Origin: Atriophallophorus winterbourni
Taxonomy: Eukaryota > Platyhelminthes > Trematoda > Plagiorchiida > Microphallidae
Direction: 5' to 3'
Assembly (NCBI GenBank): GCA_013407085.1
Contig: JACCGJ010004943.1
Span: 103,928-167,927 of the forward strand
DNA: 64,000 bases
Part shown: in pieces, positions 1-8,639 of the stretch
Layout: each line of letters starts with the position of its first letter
Position numbering within the stretch: position 1 is the stretch's first letter
Notes under the pieces: generated by a model
Told to the model about the DNA's origin: nothing
What the model saw: the letters and a program-made list of their open reading frames with translations, nothing else
Databases searched by the model: none
Position numbers and translations under genes: made by a program

Positions 1-2100
1 AAACACAAAGTATCAGGCTCACCACATCAGAACCGGAGGACATAAAGAACAAAAATGAAAAAGATTAATCATACTCGAAATTGGAAATGAAATTCGTAAG
101 TTTATCAAAAATATTAGTCTGCAATTGTCATCAACAATACCGCGTTTATTGTGTCAATACTCACAATTATTGTCTTATAATACTTCCCCGGTAGGGGTAA
201 GATTAAGGACTTCTGTTCATTGAACCCTACTCTGAAAAAGATTCAATCAAATGATTCAATCTCCTCAATACAACTAGTTTTGTGAACACAGAAGGTTTTT
301 CACACTATAAGTTTCATTATTATGTTTATAGCCCTACGAAACACACTATAAGAATGTGCGAAATAAGGTGCAAAAATAAAAAATTAAGATATTTGAAAAG
401 TGATTTTATTAATATTTGTCGACGTTTGTCAAACACCAGAAGTAAGATGTAACAAATTATGCTCACAACGCTTGCAACAGAATACTTTATTTTTTCACCA
501 AAACTGAATTTGTGAACACAATATGTTTTTCTATTAGTTTGTATTTTATGTATATGTGGAAATGTTTACATATTTTCCTGTATCATAAATCACCCCAGTG
601 TGTATAGAGTTCAAAATCAAACCGTATCAGGCTCATCACATGAAAACCGAAGCACTAGAACGCAAAAATACAAAGGATAACGTATCCTTAAAATTGTGAT
701 TGAAATTCATAAATTTACTTAAAATATTAGTATGAAACCAACACCAAAAGTACCGTCGTGTTATGTATTAAAACTCACAATTATTTTCTTCTAAAACGCC
801 CTCGTTGATAGGTTTTTTCATGAGTTTAGCCATAAGAAACTTAATTTAAAAAGGTTTGCAATAAGGTGCCAAAAAACAGGAGTTTAGCCCCACGAAACAC
901 ACTTTAAAAATGTGCGGAATGTGGTGCGAAAATGAAAAAAATTAGAATATTTGAAAATTGATTTTAATAATATTTGTCAAAGTTTGTCAAACACCACGAA
1001 TTTTGCACACAACGCTTGCCAGATGAGATTTAATCTCTTCACCACAAATGGTTTTGTGTACACAATATTTTGTTCTCACTATTAGTTTCTAAATTTTAAT
1101 AAGTGGAAAGTTAAGCATATTTTTGTGTAATATTAGGAACCACAGCGTGATTGAAATTACTAAATTTATAAAAAATATAACTGCAAAACCTACACCAAAA
1201 ATATCACTTTTTAAGTGTCAAAACTCACAATGACTTTCTCCTAATACTCCCCTGTTAGAAAAATATTTTTTTTAATTTCAGCCCTATGAAAAACAATTTG
1301 AAAATGTGCGGAATTACGTGCCAAAATTAGAAAACTGAGATTCATGCAACTTGATTTTTTTATTTTTTGTTGAAATGTGTCAATCACCGGAATTAAGGGT
1401 CTAACACATTTTGATCACAACGATCGATAGAGGAGATTTAATCTCTTCACCACAAATGATTTTTCTGGACACAATATTTCCTTCTCACTTAGTTTTTAAA
1501 TTTTTCATAAGTGGAATGTTCACCATATTTTCGTGTATATTAGGCACCCTAGTGTGTATATTGTTCTAAATCAAGAAATATCAGGCTCACAACATTGATA
1601 CCCTAGGACTAGAAAGCAAAGATGAAAGTGATTAGATATCCTCAAAATTGGGATTAAAATTCCCAAATTTATTAAAAATATAAGTGTTAAACTTACACCA
1701 AAAATACCGAGTTTTAATTTTCTGAACTCACAATTATTTTCTACTAAAACATCATCGTCAGTAGAATGTTTTACTATCATAGCACTATGAAACCCACTAG
1801 TAAAATGAGCGGATAAATGTTGAAAAATTGAAAAACTTAAATTATTGGAAAATAGTTTTAGTAATTTTTGTCGAAATGTATCCAAGACCAATTTATCCAA
1901 CACAATTTGCTCACAACGCTCGAAGTAGAAGATTTGACCTCCTCACCACAACTGTTTTGGTGAACACAAAATGTTTTTCCCACTCTCGGTTTTTATACTA
2001 TTTATAATTCAAAAGTTTCACATATTTTGTGTACCTTTGGGCACATCAGTGTGCAAAGGGTTTGCAATAACAAATTATCAGAGACACCACATCTAAACCT
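1..2100. repeat. AT-rich degenerate tandem repeat, left block
   Basis: This stretch holds no gene. The same landmarks recur in the same order: a CTCACAATTA-like word near 160, 774, 1224 and 1727 (spacing about 614, 450 and 503 bp), a 'CACCACA..TGGTTTTGTG.ACACAATAT' type block near 269, 497, 1048, 1448 and 1945, a 'CCCTA(C/T)GAAAC' block near 332, 885, 1283 and 1785, and an 'ATCAGGCTCACCACAT' block near 11, 625, 1577 and 2068. Units are about 0.45-0.6 kb and strongly diverged, with internal deletions. A short open frame at 1571-1903 (minus) is low-complexity repeat sequence and not a gene. The same family resumes after the RTE insertion at 5333 and again at 6584. I do not recognise the family. 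Confidence 0.75.
2089..2100. repeat. Target-site duplication, left copy
   Basis: ACATCTAAACCT here matches ACATCGAAACCT at 5321-5332 with one mismatch. The flanking AT-rich repeat elsewhere has CACCACATCAGAACC at the equivalent place, so the 12 bp belong to the target and the element lies between the two copies. A 12-bp duplication is within the range made by target-primed reverse transcription. Confidence 0.72.
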
Positions 2101-2214
2101 GGTTTTAAAGGCTGTCACAGCCGGGGATGTTAGTAGGAATGAGCCACCTACTATTTATAAAATGTAAGTAGGTGACTGGCGCCTTAAAACCAGTTTGCTC
2201 CGGGCATATGGAGC
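2101..2214 (+). other. Folded 5' terminus of the RTE element (candidate structured RNA)
   Basis: The first eight bases GGTTTTAA (2101-2108) can pair perfectly with TTAAAACC at 2184-2191. With one bulged A the stem extends through GGC (2110-2112) and GCC (2181-2183). Inside it, CACCTAC (2145-2151) pairs with GTAGGTG (2168-2174). A competing small hairpin GGCTG/CAGCC sits at 2110-2122. Just 3' of the long stem, GCTCC (2197-2201) pairs with GGAGC (2210-2214), followed by a GGCTA word at 2219-2223. Some RTE and R2 elements begin exactly with an HDV-like self-cleaving ribozyme. The 5'-terminal GG, long closing stem and following hairpin are reminiscent of that, but I could not build the full double pseudoknot. 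Confidence 0.4.
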
Positions 2215-2633
2215 TCGGTGGCTACTGACAATCCATCTAGCGGAAGAAAAACCCTGACTTCAAACCCCCACTGCCTTGTTGGTCACCCGATTGCGGAAAA
2301 GGCTTCTGGAGAAAACCTCGAGTAAAAATCCGAAGAGAAGCCGCGTAGATAGATAACTGGTGCACAGCGCGTTTATCTGCCATCTCCCCGCTGCCTTGTA
2401 GGTTGCACTTGGCTGTGCGAAGGCTAGAGAGGTGTATTTGAACAAACCCCAAGTGGTGCTGGGGACATCACTTTTACACTATTCCCAAAGAACATCATAA
2501 TGATGTCTCAACTTATATCTCAGCTTTCTGCTACAGCGTCCTTAGGACGCGACGCGCCCTTAGCATTCCAAGGGGCTAGGGTGAAAAGTTAGCTAGCTTC
2601 GCCATTAATATCAGTAGGGAAATTTATCTAGGA
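2215..2633 (+). other. RTE 5' untranslated leader, remainder
   Basis: This is GC-richer sequence between the folded terminus and the first recognisable endonuclease codons. It contains no convincing reading frame. The two overlapping minus-strand open frames here (about 2237-2452) have no recognisable domain and run against the element's coding strand, so I treat them as chance. Trematode RTE copies usually have a leader of a few hundred bases at this place. Confidence 0.5.
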
Positions 2634-3356
2634 TGCTCGAACGTAAGGACAGTGCTTGATATTTGTAATCAAGCAATCACGATGCGCTTCCCATTAGACT
2701 ACCAAGTAGATGTTGCTTGTCTTTCCGAGGTCCGCCGTTTCGAACACGGATCCAAATCACTCAAGGTTCTTGGAGTCGATCGTACTTATTGGCTTTTTTA
2801 TAGTGGGCCCGAAGATGGATCTGCTCAGCATGGAGTAGCAATAGCGCTCAGCGACCATGCTAAAGAAGCACTCATGTAATGGATGACTGTATTCCTGAGA
2901 ATCGCGGTGGTCCGGCTGAGGGGTCACCGTTTGAATATAACAGTCGTATCAGCTCAGCGAACTACAAAAGACGACTTTCATAAACAACTTCATCTTGTAG
3001 TCGATAGAGTTGCTAGAGTCGACGTACTGGTTGTGACTAGTAACTGAAACGCTCGTATAGGATCATCACATTCCGCAACAAACTGAATCCTGGGAAAAGT
3101 TGGCCTAGGGCAGCGCTGCGCAAATGGCGATCGACTGATCGAGTTTGTGGCCCACAATCAACTATTCGTCTGTAACACTAAATTTCAGCAACCTGAGAAA
3201 CACTTAGTCACACGGTACTCGAATGATGGCAGAACGGCAAACCAGATCGATTATGGTATAAATCGCGCACGTTGGATATATTCGGGGATCGACTGTAGGT
3301 CCTTTCGTAGAGTCGAAACAGGGAACGCAGCAGGCTCCGATCACACACTTGTTTGA
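2634..3356 (+). pseudogene. RTE endonuclease domain (AP-endonuclease-like), broken
   Basis: One frame can be read from about 2634 to 3356 with three internal stops (TAA at 2877 and TGA codons near 3043 and 3085), then a final TGA at 3354. Recognisable pieces in order are an N-terminal VRTVLDICNQ stretch, a DVACLSE segment (normally the region with a catalytic glutamate), GVAIALSDHAKEAL, a VVVRLRGHRLNITVVSA strand after which the usual YAP loop is missing, a TSN-stop-NARIG block where this family normally has SDWNARVG, NGDRLIEF, NDGRTANQIDY, and the C-terminal GSDH motif at 3333-3344. In active relatives the enzyme nicks target DNA to prime reverse transcription. The loss of the tryptophan codon to TGA and the missing loop mean this copy is dead. 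Resemblance to the family is strong. Confidence 0.82.
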
Positions 3357-3980
3357 GCAAAGCTCCGACTTTGCTTGCTAAACCGCCAAAGAAAAAGTCC
3401 TAGGAAGCGCTTAAACTTGGAAGCCTTAAGAAACCCGACCCAACGTAAGCAGCTCATTAACGATATCGCTAAGCGGTTGGATGGGAGTGAGGCATCAGTC
3501 AAACAACAGTGGTCCATACCCAGACTGCAGCACTAAAAATCCTAGGCAACGCTTCTCGTCACCGACGAGATTGGATTTCTCAGAACACCATCGAGCTCTC
3601 TTCCCGAACAAGAGACGCCTGAATGCATGGTGCATCTGATCATCGCCGCCTTAGGAGAGCTGCTACACAATCAGCCCGCAAGAATTGTCAGCTATATTGG
3701 GCAGAAACTGCATGCAAAATGGAAGCCGCAGCAAGTGAAGGAGACTTTGGACGACTGTTTCGCCTGATTTGCAGAGCATCAGGAAGCTGTGGTTCCTGTA
3801 CGAATCTTCGAAATTCGTCAGGACAGATGATATTTGACCTTCATTAAAAGATATATAGGTGGGTTGAGCACTTCAGTCAGCTACTGAACCGCCCGTCATC
3901 TATCAATGCAGTATTCACTTCCCAATAACTAGCTGTGAATACCCGTTCAACTGCAAGGCACCATTAGAATACGAGATATA
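3357..3980 (+). pseudogene. RTE linker between endonuclease and reverse transcriptase, frameshifted
   Basis: Immediately after the GSDH motif the same frame continues as AKLRL..LNRQRKSPRKRLNLE. It then changes frame near 3520. From 3623 to 3847 a frame offset from the endonuclease frame gives a basic stretch, RRLRRAATQSARKN, followed by YWAETACKMEAAASEGDFGR and LRNSSGQMI. A WVEHFSQLLNRPSS segment follows near 3857. This is the usual connection in RTE polyproteins and has no catalytic motif. It shows that the insertion was once one continuous open frame and that frame changes accumulated after insertion. Confidence 0.7.
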
Positions 3981-5277
3981 AAGTGTTTTACGACGAATGC
4001 AGAATGGTTAATCGCAAGGTGATGACGGAATTTCCGTTTAATTTATTAAAGCCTGTGCCGACGTATTATTATCTCCGCTACATCGACTGGTTTGTTCGAT
4101 CTAATATTAACTATACGCGGGATCCTAGAGCACCGTGCACGTTATAAACAGCAAACGATAGCTTGCTTTATTGACTTCCGCGCCGCCTTGTAATCCGTAG
4201 ACCATGTTTGTTTATGGGACATCATGCTATCGGATGGGGTTCCATTAAAGCTCGTCAACCTAATCAGAGCCTACTACAGCTCTACAAGGGCACGGGTAGG
4301 TGTCTACGGTGAAGAATCGCGTGAATTTAACTTGCACATAGGAGTGAGGCAAGGTTGCCTGCTATCGCGGTTTATGTTTAACTATGTCATAGACTGGATA
4401 ATGAACCTGGCGTTAACAGATTATCAAAAGGTGCAAATTTCAACGCATCTATGGATTTCCGACCTTGACTACGCTGACGATATAGTCGTTCTGGGCGACA
4501 ATAACGAAATGCTGCAAAGCGTTTCAGACCGCATTAGTGCCACTGCCGCGAAAGTTGGTCTTGAGATAAACGCGGCTAAAACCAAGGCATTTTTATACCG
4601 ACACACCAGGCATCCAGCCACTTCGCGTCCAGGGTTGTCCGATTGAATACGTTCCAGTCTTCAAATACCTCGGCTCAAGTATATTGCCCAATGGTCAGGC
4701 GAAAGATGAAGTGAAGTTAAGGGTCGATCGTGCTCGTAATGCGTTTTTGCAGTTGGAGGGCACCCTTTGGCGCAAGCCCGGGATCAGCCTAAAAACTAAG
4801 ACGCGTGTTTATCAAGCAGCGATCCGCCCTGTACTGCTTTACGGATGCGAGACATGGCCTTTAAGGTCACAGGATGTACGCACATTAGAAGTGTTCGACC
4901 ATTGGTGCCTTAGGGTAATCTTGGGCATCCGATATACTGACCGAGTATCTAACGCAGCCGTACGAGAGCGTTGCAGCGGACTATCTCCACTTTCCGCTCA
5001 CATACAACGGCGAAGTCTGCAATGGTTTGAGAACGTCTTCCAAAAGACAGACTCAGCACTTTCAAAACTCGTCCTTGACCACAAACCCGTTCGCACCTGT
5101 CGTCGGCAGCAAGGTGGTCAAGTGAAAACATGGCTATCAACTGTGAAACAGGATGTTCTGCCTACTGACTACAGAGTTTGCAGGTGGGAATTAGCCTGGA
5201 TCACAATCCGCAACGATCTCGCCTCCAATCGCCGTGCGTGGGCTAGAGCGATCCGAGACATCAATAAAGCCGGCTAA
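3981..5277 (+). pseudogene. RTE reverse transcriptase domain, deleted and frameshifted
   Basis: The domain begins with a decayed RRMQNG..GDDGI block and ADVLLSPLHRLVCSI near 4053-4112. Within about ten codons the sequence jumps to EHRARYKQQ, so roughly 50 residues that related elements have here (early fingers/palm blocks) are missing. ACFIDFRAAL-stop-SVD follows: the first aspartate of motif A is kept, but the downstream FD is replaced by a stop. From 4224 to 4643 the frame is open with VRQGCLLS and the YADD catalytic box at 4470-4481, then GLEINAAKTK. A frame change near 4600-4640 leads into FKYLGSSILPNG and the frame open from 4684 to 5277, with LLYGCETWPL and the C-terminal DHWCLRVILGIRYTDRVSN and WLSTVKQDV segments. 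It ends at TAA 5275-5277, a natural-looking C-terminus. Active relatives copy RNA at the nicked target; this copy cannot. Confidence 0.86.
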
Positions 5278-5320
5278 TCCACCCTTGGAGCCAGCCGCAC
5301 AAAAGTAATGTGAAGTAAGT
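5278..5320 (+). other. RTE 3' untranslated end
   Basis: A short GC-rich tail (CCCTTGGAGCCAGCCGCAC) follows the reverse transcriptase stop and ends in GTAATGTGAAGTAAGT directly before the right target duplication. RTE elements typically have very short 3' ends with a short GTAA- or TGA-like repeat instead of a long poly(A), which fits. Confidence 0.65.
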
Positions 5321-5332
5321 ACATCGAAACCT
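5321..5332. repeat. Target-site duplication, right copy
   Basis: ACATCGAAACCT matches 2089-2100 with one mismatch. Downstream the AT-rich repeat continues (GAGGACAAGAAAACTGAAAG), as it does after the equivalent position at 38-60 (GAGGACATAAAGAAC). Confidence 0.72.
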
Positions 5333-5540
5333 GAGGACAAGAAAACTGAAAGAAAGAGGAATAAATATCTATGAAATTAGCATAAAAACTTCCGAATTTC
5401 TTAAAAACATTACTGTATAGCTTGCGAAAGCGTTTTACGTATCAAAACTGACAATTATTTTCTCCTAATTCTCCCCCGTCATGTGAATGTTTTACGAGTT
5501 GAGCCCTATGAAACCCACTTTGATAATTTGCAGAATGAGG
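5333..5540. repeat. AT-rich tandem repeat, continued after the RTE insertion
   Basis: It carries the same landmarks as 1-2100: GAATAAATAT at 5359, the CTGACAATTATTTTCTCC block near 5448 and CCCTATGAAACCC near 5503. It is repeated at 6880-7100 with an offset of about 1,541 bp. There is no gene; the open frames at 5487-5702 on both strands straddle the junction and have no recognisable domain. Confidence 0.7.
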
Positions 5541-6583
5541 TGTGTCAACGATGGATGTACATCACAATCGCGTGATTGTTCAAGTTTTGCAGCTTTTAAA
5601 ATGAATAAATTGTCCGATACGGTAGGATTAATCTTCCTCGCAGCGCTGGCAACGGAAGACAGAACTCGATTGTATTGCGTCATTTGCACGGCAGCGGCGT
5701 GATCTGCGTTCAGCAGCCAAGAGCTGCATCTGCTCCTACGCAGCTTGCAGAAGAGGCTTTACTCAACGCCCCTAATGTGAGCGGTTAAGAGCAAGGTTTT
5801 CCCTAAATCGCCAAGTGATATCATATCTCTTTTGAAAACGCCTTTGTAGCGCAAGTGCGGTCTGCCTAATGGTTGACTTCCTAGTTGCCAATCACCATAT
5901 AGTAGATGTTTAGGAATACGACCATTTTCTATTCTGTAGACATGACCAAGCCACTGCAGGCGGCGCTGTCGCAGTAGAGTGAACATGCCATGTAGACCAG
6001 CTATTGAAAGCACTCCAGCATTAGTCACTGTCCATCTACGATATGTTCAAGATACGGCGGATGTCTCAGTAGATAAAAAGCATTCAGCTTACGTTCCTGT
6101 CTTGCGTGGCTGGTTCGGGATTTACTGCCGTACAGTGAAGCATTTGGTACGCACGCGCTGTATACCGTCATCTATATCTTTACAGTCAGCTCGCGATTAC
6201 CCAAAACACGAGAGTTCAAAACGCACAGAATGGCAGCTTCTCTGCCAATCCACTTATAAAGCTCCGTGTCTAGCGAGAGGTTATCCGTAATGGTTAAACC
6301 AAAGTATGTGAACTGATATACCGATTCAAGCTGACAGTTATGATTGAAGGCGATACAGTCTCTTGACCAAGGAATTTAATCTTGTTCATGCTGATTGGTA
6401 GCCCAAATTCGTTGCATGCCGAAGAAATACTGTCTATTAGAGACTGAAGGTGCTCTATGGTGTAAGCAATAAAGGCTCATTGTTGTAAACAGCGAGTAAC
6501 GGATTAGCACATTTCGAGTCTTGGTTTGTGCTCTCAACCGGTTTTGTCTGAAAAGCTTGCCATCACTTCGCGTGCGTATGAAT
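5541..6583 (-). mobile_element. Second non-LTR retrotransposon, 3' fragment, copy 1
   Basis: GC-richer sequence sits between two pieces of the AT-rich repeat. Read on the minus strand it encodes the C-terminal part of a non-LTR reverse transcriptase and a 3' end near 5541. The right boundary is set where AT-rich repeat wording (AATGCCAAAATTAGAAAA, compare 1317-1335) resumes at about 6584. It is 5'-truncated, as is typical of non-LTR insertions. It is a different family from the RTE element at 2101-5320: its C-terminal motifs are RRLQWLGHV and GRPHLRYK instead of the RTE ones. Copy 2 lies at 7111-7862. Confidence 0.72.
5759..6490 (-). pseudogene. Non-LTR reverse transcriptase C-terminal region, copy 1
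   Basis: Read on the minus strand, the upstream end (about 6490-6340) gives TIEHLQSLIDSISSACNEFG and then LPISMNKIK, the region just after the YADD box in this kind of reverse transcriptase. Stops and frame changes follow. An open stretch at 5759-6028 gives LLRQRRLQWLGHVYRIENGR, IPKHLLYGDWQLGS and GRPHLRYKGVFKRDM. This tail is very widespread in animal non-LTR elements of the jockey/RTE type. No endonuclease and no YADD box remain, so it is a dead 5'-truncated copy. The plus-strand frames at 5979-6290 are its antisense shadow. Confidence 0.78.
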
Positions 6584-7110
6584 GAAATGCCAAAATTAGA
6601 AAAAAAGTTTTTGAAAATATTTTCTTCAATTTTTATTGAAATTTGTCAATCACCAGACGTAAGGGCTAACACATTTTATTTTTCACAACGCTCGAAAGAG
6701 AATATTCAATCTCCTCACCATGAATGGTTTTTTGACCACATTATTTCCCTCTCATTAATAGTTTCTATTTTAGATATGAGTGGAAATGTTGAAATGTTTT
6801 CGTGTACTATGAGTCAACGCAGTGGGTAAAAAGTTCAAAATCACAAACCATAAGGCTTACCACATACAAACAAGCGGACCAGTAAGCACAAATAAAAAGG
6901 AATAAATATGTATGAAATTAGCATAAAAATTTCTAAATGTATTAGAAACATTAGTCTTAAACTTAAACAAAAATTACGGTGTTTTAAGTATCAAAAATCA
7001 CAATTATTTTCTCATAATTGTCCCCCGTTAGGAAAATGTTTTTTTCGAGTCAAGCACTATGAAACCCAATTCAATAGAATGCAGAATAATGTGTTGTTGT
7101 TAACCTAAGT
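6584..7110. repeat. AT-rich tandem repeat between the two non-LTR fragments
   Basis: It resumes the family of 1-2100: GTCAATCACCAGACGTAAGG near 6646 (compare 1379-1400), the CTCACCATGAATGGTTTTT block near 6713, GGCTTACCACAT near 6853 and GAATAAATATGTATGAAATT at 6900. The plus-strand open frames at 6521-6829 and 6908-7108 are AT-rich and lysine/isoleucine-biased with no domain, and they overlap repeat wording found elsewhere in non-coding form. I see no gene. Confidence 0.72.
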
Positions 7111-7862
7111 CGGTCGATGTCAACCATGGATGTTAATCACAATCGCGTCAATGTTTAAGTTTTGCAGCTTTTCGAATGACTAAACAGTCCGATTCGGGAG
7201 GAACAATCTCTCCCGCAGCGTTAGCAACGAAAGTCAGATCTCGGTTGTATTGCGTCAGTTGCACGCCGGTGGCGTGATCTGCGTTCACCAGTTAATAGCT
7301 GTATCTGCTCCTACACAGCTTGCAGACCACGCTTTACACAGTGCCTCCGAGAGCAACTTTTTCCATAATCAGCGGTGTAATGCCAAGAGCTTTCATATCT
7401 CTTTTGCGAACGTGTTTGTTCCGCAAGTGCGGTCTGACCAATGGTCGACTTCCTAGTTGCAACTCACTATAGAGTAGGTCTTTCAAAATACGATAATTTA
7501 CTATTCTGTAGACATGGCCAAGTCACCGCAGGCGGTTCTGTGGCAACAGAGTGAACATGCTTTGTAGACCAGCATTTGAAAGCAATTCAGCATCAGTCAA
7601 TCTGTACATCCACGATATGTTCAAGAAACGACGAATGTTTCGTAGATGTAAAGCATTCAGCTTACGTTCGTGTTTTGCGTCGGTCGTGTAGGTTTTACTG
7701 CCATACAGTAAAGCATTTGGTACGCACGCGCTGTATGCCATCACCTTTGTCTTTATAGTCAGCTTGCGGTTACCCTGAACACGAGAGTTCGAAAGGAACA
7801 CAATGACAGTTGCTTCGCCCATCCACTTATTGAGCTCCTAGTCTAGCAGGAGGTTATCCGTA
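7111..7862 (-). mobile_element. Second non-LTR retrotransposon, 3' fragment, copy 2, cut by the satellite
   Basis: It is homologous to 5541-6280. The left (3') end begins near TTGTTGTTAA at 7092-7105, which on the minus strand reads as a short AACAA-type tail. The right end stops after TTATCCGTA at 7862, where satellite sequence starts without transition. Copy 1 continues about 300 bp further at the equivalent place, so the satellite junction removed the rest. Confidence 0.72.
7350..7830 (-). pseudogene. Non-LTR reverse transcriptase C-terminal region, copy 2
   Basis: On the minus strand 7523-7822 is open and gives TIKTKVMAYSACVPNALLYG, then AKHERKLNALHLRNIRRFLN, ISWMYRLTDAELLSNAGL and MFTLLPQNRLR. 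The next codon, tryptophan in copy 1 (QWLGHV), is TGA here, followed in frame by LGHVYRI. Further on, ELQLGSRPLVRPHLRNK and KRDMKALGI are legible to about 7350. It therefore preserves parts that copy 1 lost, and the two together show that the source element had one continuous frame. It is dead. The plus-strand frame 7576-7758 is its antisense. Confidence 0.76.
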
Positions 7863-8639
7863 GTCCATCTCAGATTGGTTTAAAACGTTTGGAGTATTTA
7901 GACTGAAATAATAGGCATTGTCAGATCTGATTGGTTCAAACCGTCGATCTCAGATTGGTTCAAGACATTTGTAGTTTCATGACTGAATTAATAGGCATTG
8001 TCAGCTCTCATTTATTCAAATATTATGGAATTTAGATTGGTTTGAAACGTTTGTAGATTTGGATTAAAATATTGAGCATTGTCAGCTCCGATTGGTTAAA
8101 ACGTTGTGATCGGAGATTGATTTAGAACGTTTGTAGATTTGGACTGAAATATTGGGCATTGTCAGCTCTGATTGGTTCAAAAAATTGACGATCTCAGATT
8201 GATTCTACATGTTTGTGGTTTTCAGAGTAACATATTAGACATTGTCAGCTCTGATTGTTCCATACATCGTCGATCTCAGATTGGTTTAAAACGTTTGTAG
8301 ATTTTAGAATAAAATATAAATCATTATCAGCTTTGATTGGTTCAAACATTGTCGATCTCAGATAAGTTGAAAACGTTTTTTGTGGACTGAAATATTGAGC
8401 ATTGTAAGCTCTGATTTGTTCAAACTTTGTCGATCTCAGATTGGTACAAAACGTACGTAATTGTGGACTGAAATATTGAGCATTGTCAGCTCTGATTAAT
8501 TCAAACATCGTCTATCTCAGATTGGTTCAAAACATTGTTGATTTAGGAGTGAAATATCAAGCATTGTCTGCTCTGAATGGTTTGAGCATTGTCAATCTCA
8601 GTATAATTCCAAACGTTCGAAGTTTTTGAAGTTAAATAT

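Larger units (their letters stand above)
2101..5320 (+). mobile_element. RTE-clade non-LTR retrotransposon, full span but defective
   Basis: The element runs from the first base after the left target duplication to the last base before the right one, about 3.2 kb, the usual RTE size. In order it has a folded leader (2101-about 2620), an apurinic-like endonuclease region, a linker, a reverse transcriptase with a YADD box, and a short 3' end finishing in GTAATGTGAAGTAAGT, which resembles the short GTAA-type tails of RTE elements. The coding part has at least three premature stops in the endonuclease, several frame changes and an internal deletion near 4120, so it cannot move by itself. It is much richer in GC than its flanks, which sets it off as an insertion. 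The family assignment comes from motifs and overall resemblance to trematode RTE proteins. Confidence 0.85.
5339..7862. repeat. 1.54-kb tandem duplication of AT repeat plus non-LTR fragment
   Basis: GAATAAATAT at 5359 and 6900 starts two parallel series: AT-rich repeat, CCCTATGAAACCC / CACTATGAAACCC, CACAATCGCGT (5565 and 7139), the minus-strand reverse transcriptase fragment and GAGGTTATCCGTA (about 6279 and 7850). The offset is about 1,541 bp with small indels. Both fragments share the same left junction with the AT repeat, so the insertion came first and the whole unit was duplicated afterwards. The second unit ends abruptly at the satellite. Confidence 0.72.

Noticed and set aside
1571..1903. 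Minus-strand 110-codon frame in the left block
   Set aside because: It lies wholly in the AT-rich tandem repeat; other units have stops in the same place and no domain is visible.
2237..2452. Two overlapping minus-strand frames in the RTE leader
   Set aside because: They run against the element's coding strand, have no recognisable domain, and lie where related elements have an untranslated leader.
4949..5140. Minus-strand open frame inside the reverse transcriptase
   Set aside because: Antisense shadow of a clearly recognised plus-strand coding region.
5979..6290. Plus-strand 103-codon frame
   Set aside because: Antisense to the minus-strand reverse transcriptase fragment; no domain of its own.
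6521..7108. Plus-strand frames of 102 and 66 codons in AT-rich sequence
   Set aside because: They lie in the AT-rich tandem repeat, are biased towards AT-rich codons, and equivalent units at 1-2100 do not keep the frame.
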